Below are positions 44,085 to 53,348 of a stretch of 64,000 nucleotides of DNA, one piece after another. Both the position numbers and the translations under genes were made by a program. The stretch is from NCBI GenBank assembly GCA_937958875.1, contig CALGMJ010000011.1, positions 1-64,000 on the forward strand, read 5' to 3'. The stretch comes from an uncultured Verrucomicrobiales bacterium. GTDB taxonomy: Bacteria > Verrucomicrobiota > Verrucomicrobiia > Verrucomicrobiales > Akkermansiaceae. Position 1 is the stretch's first letter, and each line of letters opens with the position of its first letter. The notes under the pieces were generated by a model that saw only the letters and a list, made by a program, of their open reading frames with translations, was not told the DNA's origin and did no database searches.

Positions 44085-45622
44085 GCAAAGAATCTTCTTC
44101 CTCTAAAGAAATGGCTCCCCCGCCAAGCCCGGTGAAACGCCTAGGAATCGGAGTGCGCGCGCTGACTCAACTCGCTCTCGCCTTTCTGGTCCTCATCTGT
44201 GCCTTTTATCTCGGCATGACTCAGATCTGGCGAAAAGATCTCACTCAAGGCGCAGATTTCACCCTCTCGGACACGACTGTTAAGTTACTCGAGTCTGACC
44301 AGCTACAAAAACGGGAACAGCCAGTAAAAATCATCGCTGCGCTCCGAAAAACCTCCCCGCACTACGCGCGACTGCGCACTCTTGCGGAAGAGTATGATCG
44401 GCTTGGCGGCGACCAACTCGAAATCGATTACTTAGACCCTATCCGTGATCAGGATCGAGCACTCGAAGTCGCGAACATATACGGGAGTCTGCTCAAGGAC
44501 CGGCTCTTTAGTGATGACCTCTTCATCATTGATGCCCGCACCGATACCAAACCTGAATCTGCGAGTGCAGGACTGCGTTATCTCCCGGTCGATCAATTAC
44601 TGGTCAAGCGCACGGATACGAAAAAACAGCGCCGTATTGTGGGATATCGGGATGAAGACTATCTCAGCTCATCCCTGCTCTCGGCCCTCGAGGGAAAGCC
44701 TCGTCGCATGTATCTCCTCTCAGATAAAAGTGATCTTGATGTCGGGGATACTAATTCCCCCTGGCTCGTCCTCACCGAAGCTCTCGCTCGTCAGAACGTG
44801 CTCTTAATTCCACTACGAATCTCAGAAACAGAGAAAATCCCAGAGGATGCCGAGGGAGTCGTGCTCGTTGCACCTCAGTATGATCTGGAGCCAAAGGAAA
44901 TGGCTACTCTGGTAGAATATTGGGAACGCCCGAATTCAGCCATCTTTGCCACCCTGGATCCCAGTGCTCGCCCGGAAAACCTACGCGCCTTCTTCCGCCA
45001 GCATGGAATCACCCCACGTAACGACCGTATTTTAGCTGTTAAAAATGGACGCACTGAAACTCAGGTTAATGCCCTTTTCATGCCCTACAGCGAAAGCATC
45101 AATGAAGGGCTCACGGATAAAGCGACGACCTTTGAAGGAAAAATCTCCAGCCTCGAAGTACGAGAAAATGCCGAAGACCTCGCGACCCAGCGTATCCAAT
45201 GCATTCCACTTATTGAAGCTGCCACTGGATACTGGGGAGAGACAGACTATACCCAGCCAAATCCGAGCTTTGATGATAACTCTGACGTCCCCGCCCCGCT
45301 CTACCTCGCAGCCTACGTCATTAAAGGAAATGCCAATGCGGACGAAACGGCAGATCTCGTTTCAAAGATGATCATCATCTCCACCAGTGACTTCCTCCAC
45401 CCGGAACGCCTCCGGGAAGAGCAGCTCGACTTCACTAAAAATTGTATGAACTGGCTCTTAGGACGTGAAGAACTCATGGGCATCGGCCCGCGAGCACTTG
45501 AACGAAGAAAGCTTAATCTCATCCCGAGTGAAGTTGGCTTTCTCCAAAAAATTGTCGTCTTCTTTATCCCTGCAGGGCTCCTAGCCTTCGGCCTCTTCAT
45601 CTGGAACACCCGGCGCGCTTAA
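44081..45622 (+). CDS. gldG: GldG-like ABC transporter auxiliary protein
   Basis: Protein of 513 residues; the ATG at 44081 (ATGA overlap with the permease stop) is the likely start, not a TTG nine bases upstream. One membrane span is near the N-terminus (QLALAFLVLICAFYLGM), one near the C-terminus (IVVFFIPAGLLAFGLFIW). The long region between is extracytoplasmic: it opens with a strand/helix domain (DLTQGADFTLSDTTVKLL) and contains VVLVAPQYDLEPKEM and DPSARPENLRAFF. This matches the GldG ABC_transp_aux layout. It probably works with the preceding ATPase and permease. Confidence 0.82.
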   Translation: MSKESSSSKEMAPPPSPVKRLGIGVRALTQLALAFLVLICAFYLGMTQIWRKDLTQGADFTLSDTTVKLLESDQLQKREQPVKIIAALRKTSPHYARLRTLAEEYDRLGGDQLEIDYLDPIRDQDRALEVANIYGSLLKDRLFSDDLFIIDARTDTKPESASAGLRYLPVDQLLVKRTDTKKQRRIVGYRDEDYLSSSLLSALEGKPRRMYLLSDKSDLDVGDTNSPWLVLTEALARQNVLLIPLRISETEKIPEDAEGVVLVAPQYDLEPKEMATLVEYWERPNSAIFATLDPSARPENLRAFFRQHGITPRNDRILAVKNGRTETQVNALFMPYSESINEGLTDKATTFEGKISSLEVRENAEDLATQRIQCIPLIEAATGYWGETDYTQPNPSFDDNSDVPAPLYLAAYVIKGNANADETADLVSKMIIISTSDFLHPERLREEQLDFTKNCMNWLLGREELMGIGPRALERRKLNLIPSEVGFLQKIVVFFIPAGLLAFGLFIWNTRRA

Positions 45623-45646
45623 AAAGCACTCCTGGACCTCAGAATC

Positions 45647-47812
45647 ATGCGCATCACCTTCACCATCTTTCTCCTCGTCCTCACTCTCGTGCTGGGTGGG
45701 CTGACGGCTATCCAGAAAGTCAGCGGGAATCTCGACTCCATCTTCGGAGCTCCCCCACTGGCAGAAGGAGACACCCTTTATCGATTCGATAAAAAGGATG
45801 TCTATCGCATCGAAATCCTCAATCACGATGGGACCAAAGCCGTCATTAAGAAAAAAAATGGAGCTTGGATGCTAGAAGAACCATGGGACGACCTCGCCGA
45901 CTCTCGGCTCATCCAATCCGTCATTAATTTTTCTAACAATCTCATCATCGAAGATGTCATCGAGCGTGATGAAGTAGATGACTTAGCGAAATACGGCCTT
46001 CGTTCAGCGCGCATCGAAGTCCAGCTTTTCAGCACCGATGGTGAGTCCATCTGCCACTACCGACTCGGCCATAAGACCGCTTGGCGAACGAGCGAAGAAG
46101 TAGAAACGGTCATCATCCGCCCTGCTGAGCGAGACCAGAAAGACAACATCTATGTCTGCGCCGATGTCATCGATGCCAACATCCGCCAAGTAAGAATTCG
46201 GGAAATTTTTGGCACAGGCCTCAAGCTCTTTCGCGACCACCGGGCCTTTTATAATCATCCCGCCCTCGCAACAGGTCTCACCCTAAAAGACCAAAGCTCC
46301 ACCATCTCACTCAAGCGGGCAAATCTCGCTAAAAACACGCCTTGGCGGATCACTCAGCCCTTTGATCTCGCGGCCGATAAACCCTCTGTCGAAAAATTAA
46401 TTAAAAACTTAGGAGACCTTCAGGGAACTGAAGTGCTGGACCCCTCTGCCATCACCCTCCCCGCACCGACACCGGAAAATATCGAGCGCACGCTAAGAGC
46501 TGATTATACCCTCCCAAACGGAAAAACTGACTCTGTCTCTCTCTTTATTTACCCACCTGAACAAGAAGACTCCCCCACCGTTTTCGCCCGCGTCGGGCAG
46601 AGCCTAGAAAAGCTACGTCCTGCCGTTCTTCGGCTCATCCGGCAGGATGAAAGTGCGAAGCTCAATCAGCTCCCCCAAGGCGTCAATGAACTTCGAAGCC
46701 GGACCCTCACCTCCCTTTCCATCGCCCAACTCGAATCTCTGCACGTCCGTGATGCACAGGGAAAAACTCTTAATCTTAACCTAGAATGGAACCCGCATGA
46801 ACGGGCGAAACGCTGGCATGCCCGCACCAATGAGTATCAAGGCCCAGCTAACGAAGAGCAGGTTAAGAACGTCTTCGAAATTCTTTTTAAAAATCCCATC
46901 ATCCGCTTTGCTGATGATGCCGCTACGGATCTGAAAGACTACGGCCTAGCCAAGCCTGAACGAACCGTCACCCTAACCTTAAAAGATGGGAAAAAGCTCA
47001 CCTATCTTTTGGGCCAACGCTATGAAGATCATTTCTTCGCACGCCTAGCCGGAGGGGACCGCGCCCTTCCACTCACGCAGGACCTTTATCAAGGTCTCAC
47101 ACAGGGAAAAAATTCCGAGTATCTCACCGCCCTCTTCTCCCCAGAGACCACTGGACTCTATCCGGTAGAAAATCCGCAGCTTTTCGGATTTCACCGCCCT
47201 AAAATCATTCAAGTCCAGACAAATCAAGGGGCGAAAAAAATCGAACTTGGCACCGCCAAGCATCTCCACTTTTACGCCAGTGAAAAGGACTCAAAACGGG
47301 TCAGCGAAGTGCCCCGTGATTTCCTCTACGGCATTCAAACCGATAGTTTCCGGTGGCGTCAAACTCGTCTATGGAACCTCAATGCCTTTGAAGTTCGTGG
47401 AATGATCATCGAACGAAAAGGACGCCCGGCCTTAACCTTGAAATACAATTTCTTCCGCCAGGAATGGCGAGCGGAGCAAAATGGCACCGATGTCACAGCC
47501 AAGCTCAATACCAACAAAGCAGAACGTCTCTTGGAAAAACTGGCTGATATGAACGTCCTCCGCTGGCTCGGCCCCGCAGATGGAATCGCCCGTGAACGTC
47601 TACGTGATCCGAATCTCACCGTCTCCGTGCTTACCGAAGAAGTGAACAGTGATGGTGAGACCACGGGTATTCGCTCTAAGGTCCTGAAAATTGCGCGTGT
47701 GAATCCAACCCGTTCTAATACCCGTTTCTACGGTCAGGCATCAAACGAGCAAGACCTCTTCCTTCTCGATCTCGGGACAGTCAAACGCCTCGCCGTCCAG
47801 CTCCTAGAGTGA
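45647..47812 (+). CDS. DUF4340 protein of the GldA/F/G-like operon
   Basis: A 721-residue protein with one N-terminal membrane anchor (ITFTIFLLVLTLVLGGLTAI) and a large extracytoplasmic part. Several DUF4340-type units repeat the pattern of a strand with KDVYRIEI or IAQLESLHV, then DLAKYGL or DLKDYGLAKPERTV and a glycine-ending strand LLGQRYEDHFFARL. DUF4340 proteins usually follow gldG-like genes and are of unknown function. The gene starts 24 bp after the GldG-like stop. Confidence 0.82.
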   Translation: MRITFTIFLLVLTLVLGGLTAIQKVSGNLDSIFGAPPLAEGDTLYRFDKKDVYRIEILNHDGTKAVIKKKNGAWMLEEPWDDLADSRLIQSVINFSNNLIIEDVIERDEVDDLAKYGLRSARIEVQLFSTDGESICHYRLGHKTAWRTSEEVETVIIRPAERDQKDNIYVCADVIDANIRQVRIREIFGTGLKLFRDHRAFYNHPALATGLTLKDQSSTISLKRANLAKNTPWRITQPFDLAADKPSVEKLIKNLGDLQGTEVLDPSAITLPAPTPENIERTLRADYTLPNGKTDSVSLFIYPPEQEDSPTVFARVGQSLEKLRPAVLRLIRQDESAKLNQLPQGVNELRSRTLTSLSIAQLESLHVRDAQGKTLNLNLEWNPHERAKRWHARTNEYQGPANEEQVKNVFEILFKNPIIRFADDAATDLKDYGLAKPERTVTLTLKDGKKLTYLLGQRYEDHFFARLAGGDRALPLTQDLYQGLTQGKNSEYLTALFSPETTGLYPVENPQLFGFHRPKIIQVQTNQGAKKIELGTAKHLHFYASEKDSKRVSEVPRDFLYGIQTDSFRWRQTRLWNLNAFEVRGMIIERKGRPALTLKYNFFRQEWRAEQNGTDVTAKLNTNKAERLLEKLADMNVLRWLGPADGIARERLRDPNLTVSVLTEEVNSDGETTGIRSKVLKIARVNPTRSNTRFYGQASNEQDLFLLDLGTVKRLAVQLLE

Positions 47813-47915
47813 TTTCGAGAGAATTCTGGCATTAGACCAGATTTTATGTTTTCCATACTCGCGAGTGATACAGTTTGCATGCTGTTCACGAAAAACCGCG
47901 AATATCTTATCTATC

Positions 47916-48455
47916 ATGACGAACAAGAAACGCCTGCTAGTCATCATCCAGTTGTGGATGATCCTTTCATCAGTTTGTATGGCGAATTTTTCTGGAATCA
48001 AAATCAATCCAGATGGTTCAAATGTCTGCGGAGGAGCTTACCCCGGCTCTAGGAAAAATCCTGATGGAACCTTTGTTTGTGGGGGAGCTTTTGCCGGATT
48101 CAAGAAAAACCCTGATGGGACCTTTGTCTGTGGCGGCGCTTATACTGGATTTAAAAAAAATCCGGATGGAACCTTCGTCTGTGGCGGCGCTTATGCCGGG
48201 TTTAAGAAGAACCCAGATGGAACTTTTGTCTGCGGGGGAGCCTATACCGGATTTAAGAAAAACCCGGACGGCACTTTCGTCTGCGGCGGGGCTTTTTCAG
48301 GGGCGAAACAGAATCCAGACGGCACTTTCGTCTGCGGGGGAGCCTATACCGGCTTTAAGAAAAACCCTGATGGAACCTTTGTTTGCGGAGGAGCATATCA
48401 AGGAGTTCGAAAAAATCCTGATGGCAGCTTTGTCGTCGGATGGAAGAAGCAGTAA
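47916..48455 (+). CDS. Secreted 17-residue tandem-repeat protein with one Cys per repeat
   Basis: A 179-residue protein: signal peptide from the ATG at 47916 (KKRLLVIIQLWMILSSVCMA), then INPDGSNVCGG. Eight tandem 17-residue repeats, consensus NPDGTFVCGGAYTGFKK, are followed by a ninth, partial repeat (NPDGSFVVGWKKQ). Each full repeat has one Cys. Units with NPDGTFV-like turns resemble short beta-hairpin repeats; a solenoid or metal- or disulfide-linked ladder is inferred. The repeats are nearly identical at the protein level, but the DNA varies mainly at third positions, so purifying selection on the protein is likely. Confidence 0.75.
   Translation: MTNKKRLLVIIQLWMILSSVCMANFSGIKINPDGSNVCGGAYPGSRKNPDGTFVCGGAFAGFKKNPDGTFVCGGAYTGFKKNPDGTFVCGGAYAGFKKNPDGTFVCGGAYTGFKKNPDGTFVCGGAFSGAKQNPDGTFVCGGAYTGFKKNPDGTFVCGGAYQGVRKNPDGSFVVGWKKQ
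48006..48452. repeat. 51-bp tandem repeat inside the Cys-repeat protein gene
   Basis: Eight complete 51-bp units begin at 48006, 48057, 48108, 48159, 48210, 48261, 48312 and 48363, then a 39-bp partial unit at 48414. Each encodes the 17-residue repeat. Copy number may vary between strains. Confidence 0.85.
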
Positions 48456-48459
48456 GCTC

Positions 48460-48490
48460 AGATCACGCCACATAGATGCGGTGATCTTTC
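48460..48490 (+). terminator. Possible weak terminator after the repeat-protein gene
   Basis: AGATCAC (48460-48466) pairs with GTGATCT (48481-48487), with a G/C-rich extension and only three T. It lies 4 bp after the stop. The rest of the gap to 48620 shows no clear signal. Confidence 0.35.
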
Positions 48491-48619
48491 GGCGGCGCGA
48501 TCTCGCTAGGGCTCTCTTATTTTGGGGCACTGAAATATCGAAATCACGAAGTCATCCATCGCCGCTATCGATACGAATTCTAAGCTTTCATCAAAGACAT
48601 CTTCGAGCATACTTCTGAT

Positions 48620-49120
48620 ATGTCCTTAGTTAAAAAGTCGAAGGATTCATTTCGATCCCCCATTCTCCCCGCATTTGGTATCGTAGCAGCCATGGATCAG
48701 GATGATCGACGGTTATTGAGCGATTATGGAGAGTTTTTCCCGGTCCAAGAAGGACAGCACGTCATCGTAGAAGGTGAAGAGCAGAATGCGCTCTATTACG
48801 TTATTTCCGGTCTTCTCGAAATTACGATCCGCCGTGAGGGAGCAGATCACAAGCTCGGCCGAGTGGGTGCCGGGGAAAGTTTAGGCGAGGTCAATCTCTT
48901 CGACCCTGATCTCGCCAGTGCGAGTGTAGTCGCGGGCGAGTTCACCCAAGTCTGGCGCTGCACCAGACAGGATCTTGAGTCTTTTCTTTCATCTTATCAT
49001 GAAGCGGGCTCTCGCCTCCTCATCGGCATCGTGACGAACATGTCTCAACGCCTACGCCAGATGAATGAGCGCTGTATCGAGAATGACCTTCTAGGTGCTG
49101 CCGCTAAAATGTGGAGCTAA
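48620..49120 (+). CDS. Cyclic nucleotide-binding domain protein
   Basis: A 166-residue protein made almost wholly of one CAP_ED/cNMP-binding fold: FPVQEGQHVIVEGEEQNALYYVISGLLEI near 40-70, LGRVGAGESLGEVNLFD near 89-105 and the final helix SSYHEAGSRLLIGIV. There is no HTH, so it is not a CRP-type regulator by itself. It may sense cAMP/cGMP, or simply resemble that fold. It is 34 bp ahead of the DUF3307 gene. Confidence 0.85.
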   Translation: MSLVKKSKDSFRSPILPAFGIVAAMDQDDRRLLSDYGEFFPVQEGQHVIVEGEEQNALYYVISGLLEITIRREGADHKLGRVGAGESLGEVNLFDPDLASASVVAGEFTQVWRCTRQDLESFLSSYHEAGSRLLIGIVTNMSQRLRQMNERCIENDLLGAAAKMWS

Positions 49121-49154
49121 GCTCCTCCGCTTCTTCATCCTCCTACGCACACAC

Positions 49155-49541
49155 ATGCTAGCTTCCACATCGCTTACGCCGGAGCTCCTTCAGCTCGGAG
49201 CACTCGGCCTTTTTTTTGCTCTCAGTATCGGTCATGCCATCGGAGACTTCGCCTTGCAGGGAAGCTTTATTTCGCAGGCAAAAAGCCGTCGCTCAAATCT
49301 AGAAAACTACTTTGATGGAAAGCCCCCGATTGGGGTTTGGTTTCACGTTCTCACCGCACATTGCCTGATCCATGCCGGCATCGTCTGGTTTATCACTGGA
49401 TCCGTTTTCTTTGCCACGCTCGAATTCGCCCTTCATTGGATCATCGATCTCATCAAGGGCGAAGGATGGATCGGCTTCAATACCGATCAAATTCTCCACT
49501 ACCTTTGTAAAGGGCTCATTGTTTACTTAGCCTTCTCGTAA
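49155..49541 (+). CDS. DUF3307 membrane protein
   Basis: A 128-residue membrane protein of DUF3307 type, with about four hydrophobic segments. GHAIGDFALQGSFISQAKS (about residues 25-43), with charged residues between spans, HVLTAHCLIHAGIVWFI, and FALHWIIDLIKGEGWIGFNTDQILHY are typical. The ATG at 49155 was chosen, while the frame is open from 49095. Function unknown. It overlaps the convergent N-acetylglutamate synthase-like gene by 15 bp. Confidence 0.75.
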   Translation: MLASTSLTPELLQLGALGLFFALSIGHAIGDFALQGSFISQAKSRRSNLENYFDGKPPIGVWFHVLTAHCLIHAGIVWFITGSVFFATLEFALHWIIDLIKGEGWIGFNTDQILHYLCKGLIVYLAFS

Positions 49542-50576
49542 TATGTCCTTACGGATGACGAGTGAATGACGCCCGCTTTCTAATAAACGGAGACGTCGTA
49601 CTTCAGGCAATACCTCGACTTCCGCAGGCTCGTATCCGAGGCGGGCCGTAAAATAATCGAAGGCCCGATTGGTCAGCGCAAAGACCCAGGGAATACCCAA
49701 TTTCTTCGCTTTTTCCTCAGCGGCTTCGACCAGCAAGCGCCCGTAGCCACCGCTCTCGTGCGTCTGCTTCACGTAAAGGCAAGCAACTTCACCGCAACCT
49801 TCTGGATAACGATGCAAGGCAACACAGCCAACCACATTCTCATCTACGGTGAGCACTAAAAAGTCATCTAACGCCTGCTCGACCTGCTCATAAGTCCGCG
49901 GAATGAGATGCGCATCCCGCATCGAGCGCCCGATCATTGCTAAAAGCTCCGGGATATCCGCAAGAGTGAGATCTCTCACGGTGAGATAATCATCAGTGTA
50001 AATCATCACCCCCACCCCTTCGTTCGAGAAGAGTTCATCGAGAAGCACTCCCTGCCGGCATTCCTTTAAAAGATGAACGCGTGGAACGCCCTGACTACAC
50101 GCAGCAGCTGCGCGTGCTAAAAAATCAGCTGCAGGCCCCTGCCATTGTTCCGCTTTTTCATGAGAAATAGCATGAAAATCAACATCTTCTCCCATTTCAG
50201 AATCGGCTAGAAAGACGATGAGTTTTGCCGCCTGCACCTCAGATGACAGAGTCACAACTTCCTCCCCGAGCACTTCTAACCCACGCCTCTCCACAAAAGC
50301 GAGCTGTCCACGATCGAGCACTTCAGTAAGCCGATCCGTCTCTTCTACCCGCTCCCACCTTAGCTCTCCATCGACCAGCCGATTCGCCACCTCAGCTTCC
50401 CCCGTGCCCACGGAGATTAGAACAAGCCTCACCCCAATCTGCTGAAGCCCTACCAAATCTAACAAAGCCTCTGCCAGAGCCTGCTCAGACATACGGGCAG
50501 CATTCAAAACCACGACAAAGACCTTACCCCGAAATGATGGGACGTATTGAAGCGCTGCTCTTAAATCACCCTGCAC
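49527..50576 (-). CDS. argA: N-acetylglutamate synthase-like GNAT protein
   Basis: A 349-residue protein with an N-terminal amino-acid-kinase-like part (about residues 1-200, starting with AALQYVPSFRGKVFVVVLNA) and a C-terminal GNAT domain (about 205-345) with YVKQTHESGGYGRLLVEAAE, the acetyl-CoA-binding segment, and FALTNRAFDYFTARLGYEP. This matches ArgA-type N-acetylglutamate synthase, the first step of arginine synthesis; the AAK part serves as the arginine-feedback domain in that family. The start is GTG. argH is about 5 kb away on the other strand. Confidence 0.78.
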   Translation of the reverse strand: MQGDLRAALQYVPSFRGKVFVVVLNAARMSEQALAEALLDLVGLQQIGVRLVLISVGTGEAEVANRLVDGELRWERVEETDRLTEVLDRGQLAFVERRGLEVLGEEVVTLSSEVQAAKLIVFLADSEMGEDVDFHAISHEKAEQWQGPAADFLARAAAACSQGVPRVHLLKECRQGVLLDELFSNEGVGVMIYTDDYLTVRDLTLADIPELLAMIGRSMRDAHLIPRTYEQVEQALDDFLVLTVDENVVGCVALHRYPEGCGEVACLYVKQTHESGGYGRLLVEAAEEKAKKLGIPWVFALTNRAFDYFTARLGYEPAEVEVLPEVRRLRLLESGRHSLVIRKDILREG

Positions 50577-50664
50577 GACAGGAATCTGACAAAAGCTTCC
50601 TCCCTAGGCAAACCTCCTGTGTAATCACCTTTTCCTTCAGAGAAATTCCTCCTAAGTTTACCTC

Positions 50665-51189
50665 ATGCCAACTGCTGCTGATCTAGATGCCGCCATCCGT
50701 GATGTGCCTGATTTTCCAAAACCAGGAATCCTCTTTAAAGATATCACTCCAGTTCTCGGTGACGCGGAATTATTCAAAGCTTCACTAGAGCTGTTGGCAG
50801 AAACTGCGGGAGGAGCAAAGATTGATAAAGTGGTCGGAATCGATGCTCGTGGCTTTATTTTCGCCGCAGGAGTCGCACAGATTCTCGGAGCAGGCTTTGT
50901 CCCGGTCCGTAAGAAAGGAAAGCTTCCCTGGACGACTCGGGAGATGGCTTACACCTTAGAATACGGTGAATCCATCGTCGAAATCCATGAAGATGCGGTC
51001 AAACCTGGCGAAAAGATCCTTCTCGTAGACGATCTGCTAGCCACTGGTGGCACAGCCGCTGCTAGCATCAAGCTCCTCAAGGCGCTAGACGCTGATATTG
51101 TCGCCGTTTCATTCCTCATCGAACTCGCTGGACTCGAAGGCCGTAAGGCACTCGGGCATTCTGACGTTAACGCGCTCCTTACTTACTAG
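50665..51189 (+). CDS. apt: Adenine phosphoribosyltransferase
   Basis: Apt salvages adenine to AMP using PRPP. The 174 residues match. The PRPP motif ILLVDDLLATGGTAAA is near residues 118-133, with PGILFKDITPVL near 20, VVGIDARGFIFAAGVAQ near 60 and VPVRKKGKLPW near 84. pgi follows 22 bp after its stop, so they may share a transcript. No Shine-Dalgarno motif precedes the ATG. Confidence 0.95.
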   Translation: MPTAADLDAAIRDVPDFPKPGILFKDITPVLGDAELFKASLELLAETAGGAKIDKVVGIDARGFIFAAGVAQILGAGFVPVRKKGKLPWTTREMAYTLEYGESIVEIHEDAVKPGEKILLVDDLLATGGTAAASIKLLKALDADIVAVSFLIELAGLEGRKALGHSDVNALLTY

Positions 51190-51211
51190 ATTTCTTACTA
51201 TTACCAAAATC

Positions 51212-52768
51212 ATGGCCTTCGATACCTACGCCAAAAATCTTGTTCGCTACTCCGACCTCGGATTCTCTCTCGACCTCTCTCGCATGGATATCCCCTCCTC
51301 ATTCTATGAGGAAATGTCTCCGAAAGTGGAAAAAGCCTTTGCTGATCTCTCCTCTCTCGAAGCAGGCGAAATTGCTAACCCCGATGAAGGCCGTATGGTT
51401 GGCCACTACTGGCTGCGCGACGCCGAGCTTGCTCCAAATGCGGAAATTAAAGCTCAAATCACCGAGCCCCTCGCCCAGTTGGAGACCTTTTCTAACGATC
51501 TTCAATCAGGAATAATTGCGCCTCCTGGAGGCGGCCTTTTCGAAAATCTTCTCATCATCGGCATCGGTGGCTCCGCTCTCGGGCCTCAGCTCGTCTATCA
51601 AGCTCTCGGCACTACGGAGACAACGAAAACGTGGTTCTTTGATAATACCGACCCTGCGGGCATGGATCGCGATCTCGCCGACATCCAGGCAAATGGCGGA
51701 CTCGGAAAAACCCTTGCCGTCGTTATTTCTAAATCTGGCGGAACGCCGGAGACCCGCAACGGTATGATCGAGGCAAAAACAGCATACGAGCAAGCTGGCC
51801 TTGATTTCTCAAAGCACGCGGTCGCAGTCACCGGTGAAGGCTCCAAGCTTTATAATTTCGCAAAAGAAGAAGGCTTCGTCACCATCTTCCCGATGGAAGA
51901 CTGGGTAGGCGGCCGCACCTCTGTTCTTTCGACCGTAGGGCTCGTCCCAATGGCCGTGCAGGGAGTCGACTACCAATCCATGCTCGATGGCGCACGCCTC
52001 ATGGACATCAAAACTCGCTCCACCGACTCCACTCAAAACGCGGCCATGCAAATGGCTCTCGCGTGGTATCACGAAGGAAATGGTAAGGGTGAAAAGGACA
52101 TGGTCACTCTTCCTTATAAGGATTCCCTCGTTCTCTTCTCCAAGTATCTTCAGCAGCTGATCATGGAATCTCTCGGAAAAGCAGAAGATCTTGATGGCAA
52201 GCTCGTGAACCAAGGCCTCGCCGTATACGGAAATAAGGGCTCCACCGACCAGCACGCATACGTGCAGCAGCTCCGTGATGGCCTTCACAATTTCTTCGCC
52301 TGCTTCATCGAAGTAAGAAAAGGCCGCGACACGACTTCCATTCTCGTCGATGACACCAATAGTTCTACCGATTACCTCCAAGGCTTCCTCCGTGGGACTC
52401 GCGAGGCACTCTACGACAATGGACGTCACTCGATCACGATCTCAATCGAAAAAGTCACCGCCCACTCCCTCGGGCAACTCATCGCTCTCTTCGAGCGGGC
52501 CGTAACTTTCTACGCTTCTCTGGTAAATGTGAATGCCTACCACCAGCCAGGAGTTGAAGCAGGAAAAGCGGCAGCTGTGACTTTCTTAGACCTCCTGAAC
52601 CAGGTCCGTGGACACCTCACTGCTGACAAGAAAACAGCGCCTCAACTTGCTACCGAAATCACTGCAGACGCAGAGGCAGTTTATCATGCCCTCGTTCATC
52701 TCGCGAACAATGGCGAAGCAGCTCTCTCCGAAGGAGCTGATCCTAGCGAAGACACCTTCAGTCTTTAA
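51212..52768 (+). CDS. pgi: Glucose-6-phosphate isomerase
   Basis: Pgi interconverts glucose-6-phosphate and fructose-6-phosphate. The frame is open from 51098 inside apt, but the ATG at 51212 after the apt stop is preferred, giving 518 residues. Motifs: LIIGIGGSALGPQLVYQAL near 110, SKSGGTPETRNGMIEA near 174, DWVGGRTSVLSTVGL near 231, VNQGLAVYGNKGSTDQHAYVQQL near 332 with the catalytic Glu region, and NAYHQPGVEAGK near 440. A terminator follows directly. Confidence 0.95.
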   Translation: MAFDTYAKNLVRYSDLGFSLDLSRMDIPSSFYEEMSPKVEKAFADLSSLEAGEIANPDEGRMVGHYWLRDAELAPNAEIKAQITEPLAQLETFSNDLQSGIIAPPGGGLFENLLIIGIGGSALGPQLVYQALGTTETTKTWFFDNTDPAGMDRDLADIQANGGLGKTLAVVISKSGGTPETRNGMIEAKTAYEQAGLDFSKHAVAVTGEGSKLYNFAKEEGFVTIFPMEDWVGGRTSVLSTVGLVPMAVQGVDYQSMLDGARLMDIKTRSTDSTQNAAMQMALAWYHEGNGKGEKDMVTLPYKDSLVLFSKYLQQLIMESLGKAEDLDGKLVNQGLAVYGNKGSTDQHAYVQQLRDGLHNFFACFIEVRKGRDTTSILVDDTNSSTDYLQGFLRGTREALYDNGRHSITISIEKVTAHSLGQLIALFERAVTFYASLVNVNAYHQPGVEAGKAAAVTFLDLLNQVRGHLTADKKTAPQLATEITADAEAVYHALVHLANNGEAALSEGADPSEDTFSL

Positions 52769-52787
52769 AATCAGAATCATCCCACAA

Positions 52788-52823
52788 AAAACCTCCGAGC
52801 CATTCAGGCCCGGAGGTTTTTTT
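52788..52823. terminator. Bidirectional terminator between pgi and the thioredoxin gene
   Basis: AAAACCTCCG (52788-52797) pairs with CGGAGGTTTT (52811-52820); an inner GCC/GGC adds stability. It is followed by T on the plus strand and preceded by A, so it can serve both converging genes. Confidence 0.9.
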
Positions 52824-52855
52824 ATGAGAGAAATCTCAGCGTTCTTAAAAATTGC

Positions 52856-53281
52856 TTAGCTGGACTTTTTCAACACTCCGCCAAGCTTCTTAGCAAAACG
52901 CTTTGGAGTGGTGCCACCGACAGCTTTATCAATCTTCTTACCACTAGGACTAACGAACTGGATGTGCGGGATTCCGCTGACTCCAAAATTCTGCGCTACC
53001 GCCGCATTCTTTTTCACGTCGGTATCGAGGTAAACCCATACAAAATCATCGTGATAAGGCTGAACCGCTTTACTTGGGTAAACCTTACTCTTATTTGCCT
53101 GACAAGGTGGGCACCAAGTCGCGGAGAAGACAACGAGGAGTGGCTTTTTCTTCGCCTTAGCCATCTTCATCGCAGCATTATAGTCAGTCTGAAACTTTGG
53201 GCTTCCCTCAGGAAAACTACCACCGAAAGCAACGGCAGTAAGAGCTGTGAGGGCCATGAGAATTGAGCTTAATTTTTTCAT
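52856..53281 (-). CDS. Exported thioredoxin-like protein
   Basis: A 141-residue protein with a signal peptide (KKLSSILMALTALTAVAFG); ATG at 53281 is preferred to a start 11 codons upstream. The thioredoxin fold has PLLVVFSATWCPPCQAN with the CPPC active site (about residues 56-59), VWVYLDTDV and the cis-Pro in SGIPHIQFVSPSG. It is probably a periplasmic disulfide reductase or cytochrome-maturation helper. It stands alone, with an inverted repeat about 70 bp upstream. Confidence 0.88.
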   Translation of the reverse strand: MKKLSSILMALTALTAVAFGGSFPEGSPKFQTDYNAAMKMAKAKKKPLLVVFSATWCPPCQANKSKVYPSKAVQPYHDDFVWVYLDTDVKKNAAVAQNFGVSGIPHIQFVSPSGKKIDKAVGGTTPKRFAKKLGGVLKKSS

Positions 53282-53348
53282 AATTGGGAACGTTTGTTCG
53301 AAGATAGGAACCACATCCCCCCATTCCTATTCCTAATTTTGACAAACT

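Noticed and set aside
47813-48618. 201-codon plus-strand ORF at 48013-48618 in another frame of the repeat gene
   Set aside because: It is the same tandem repeat read out of frame; the NPDG frame has the signal peptide and conserved repeats.
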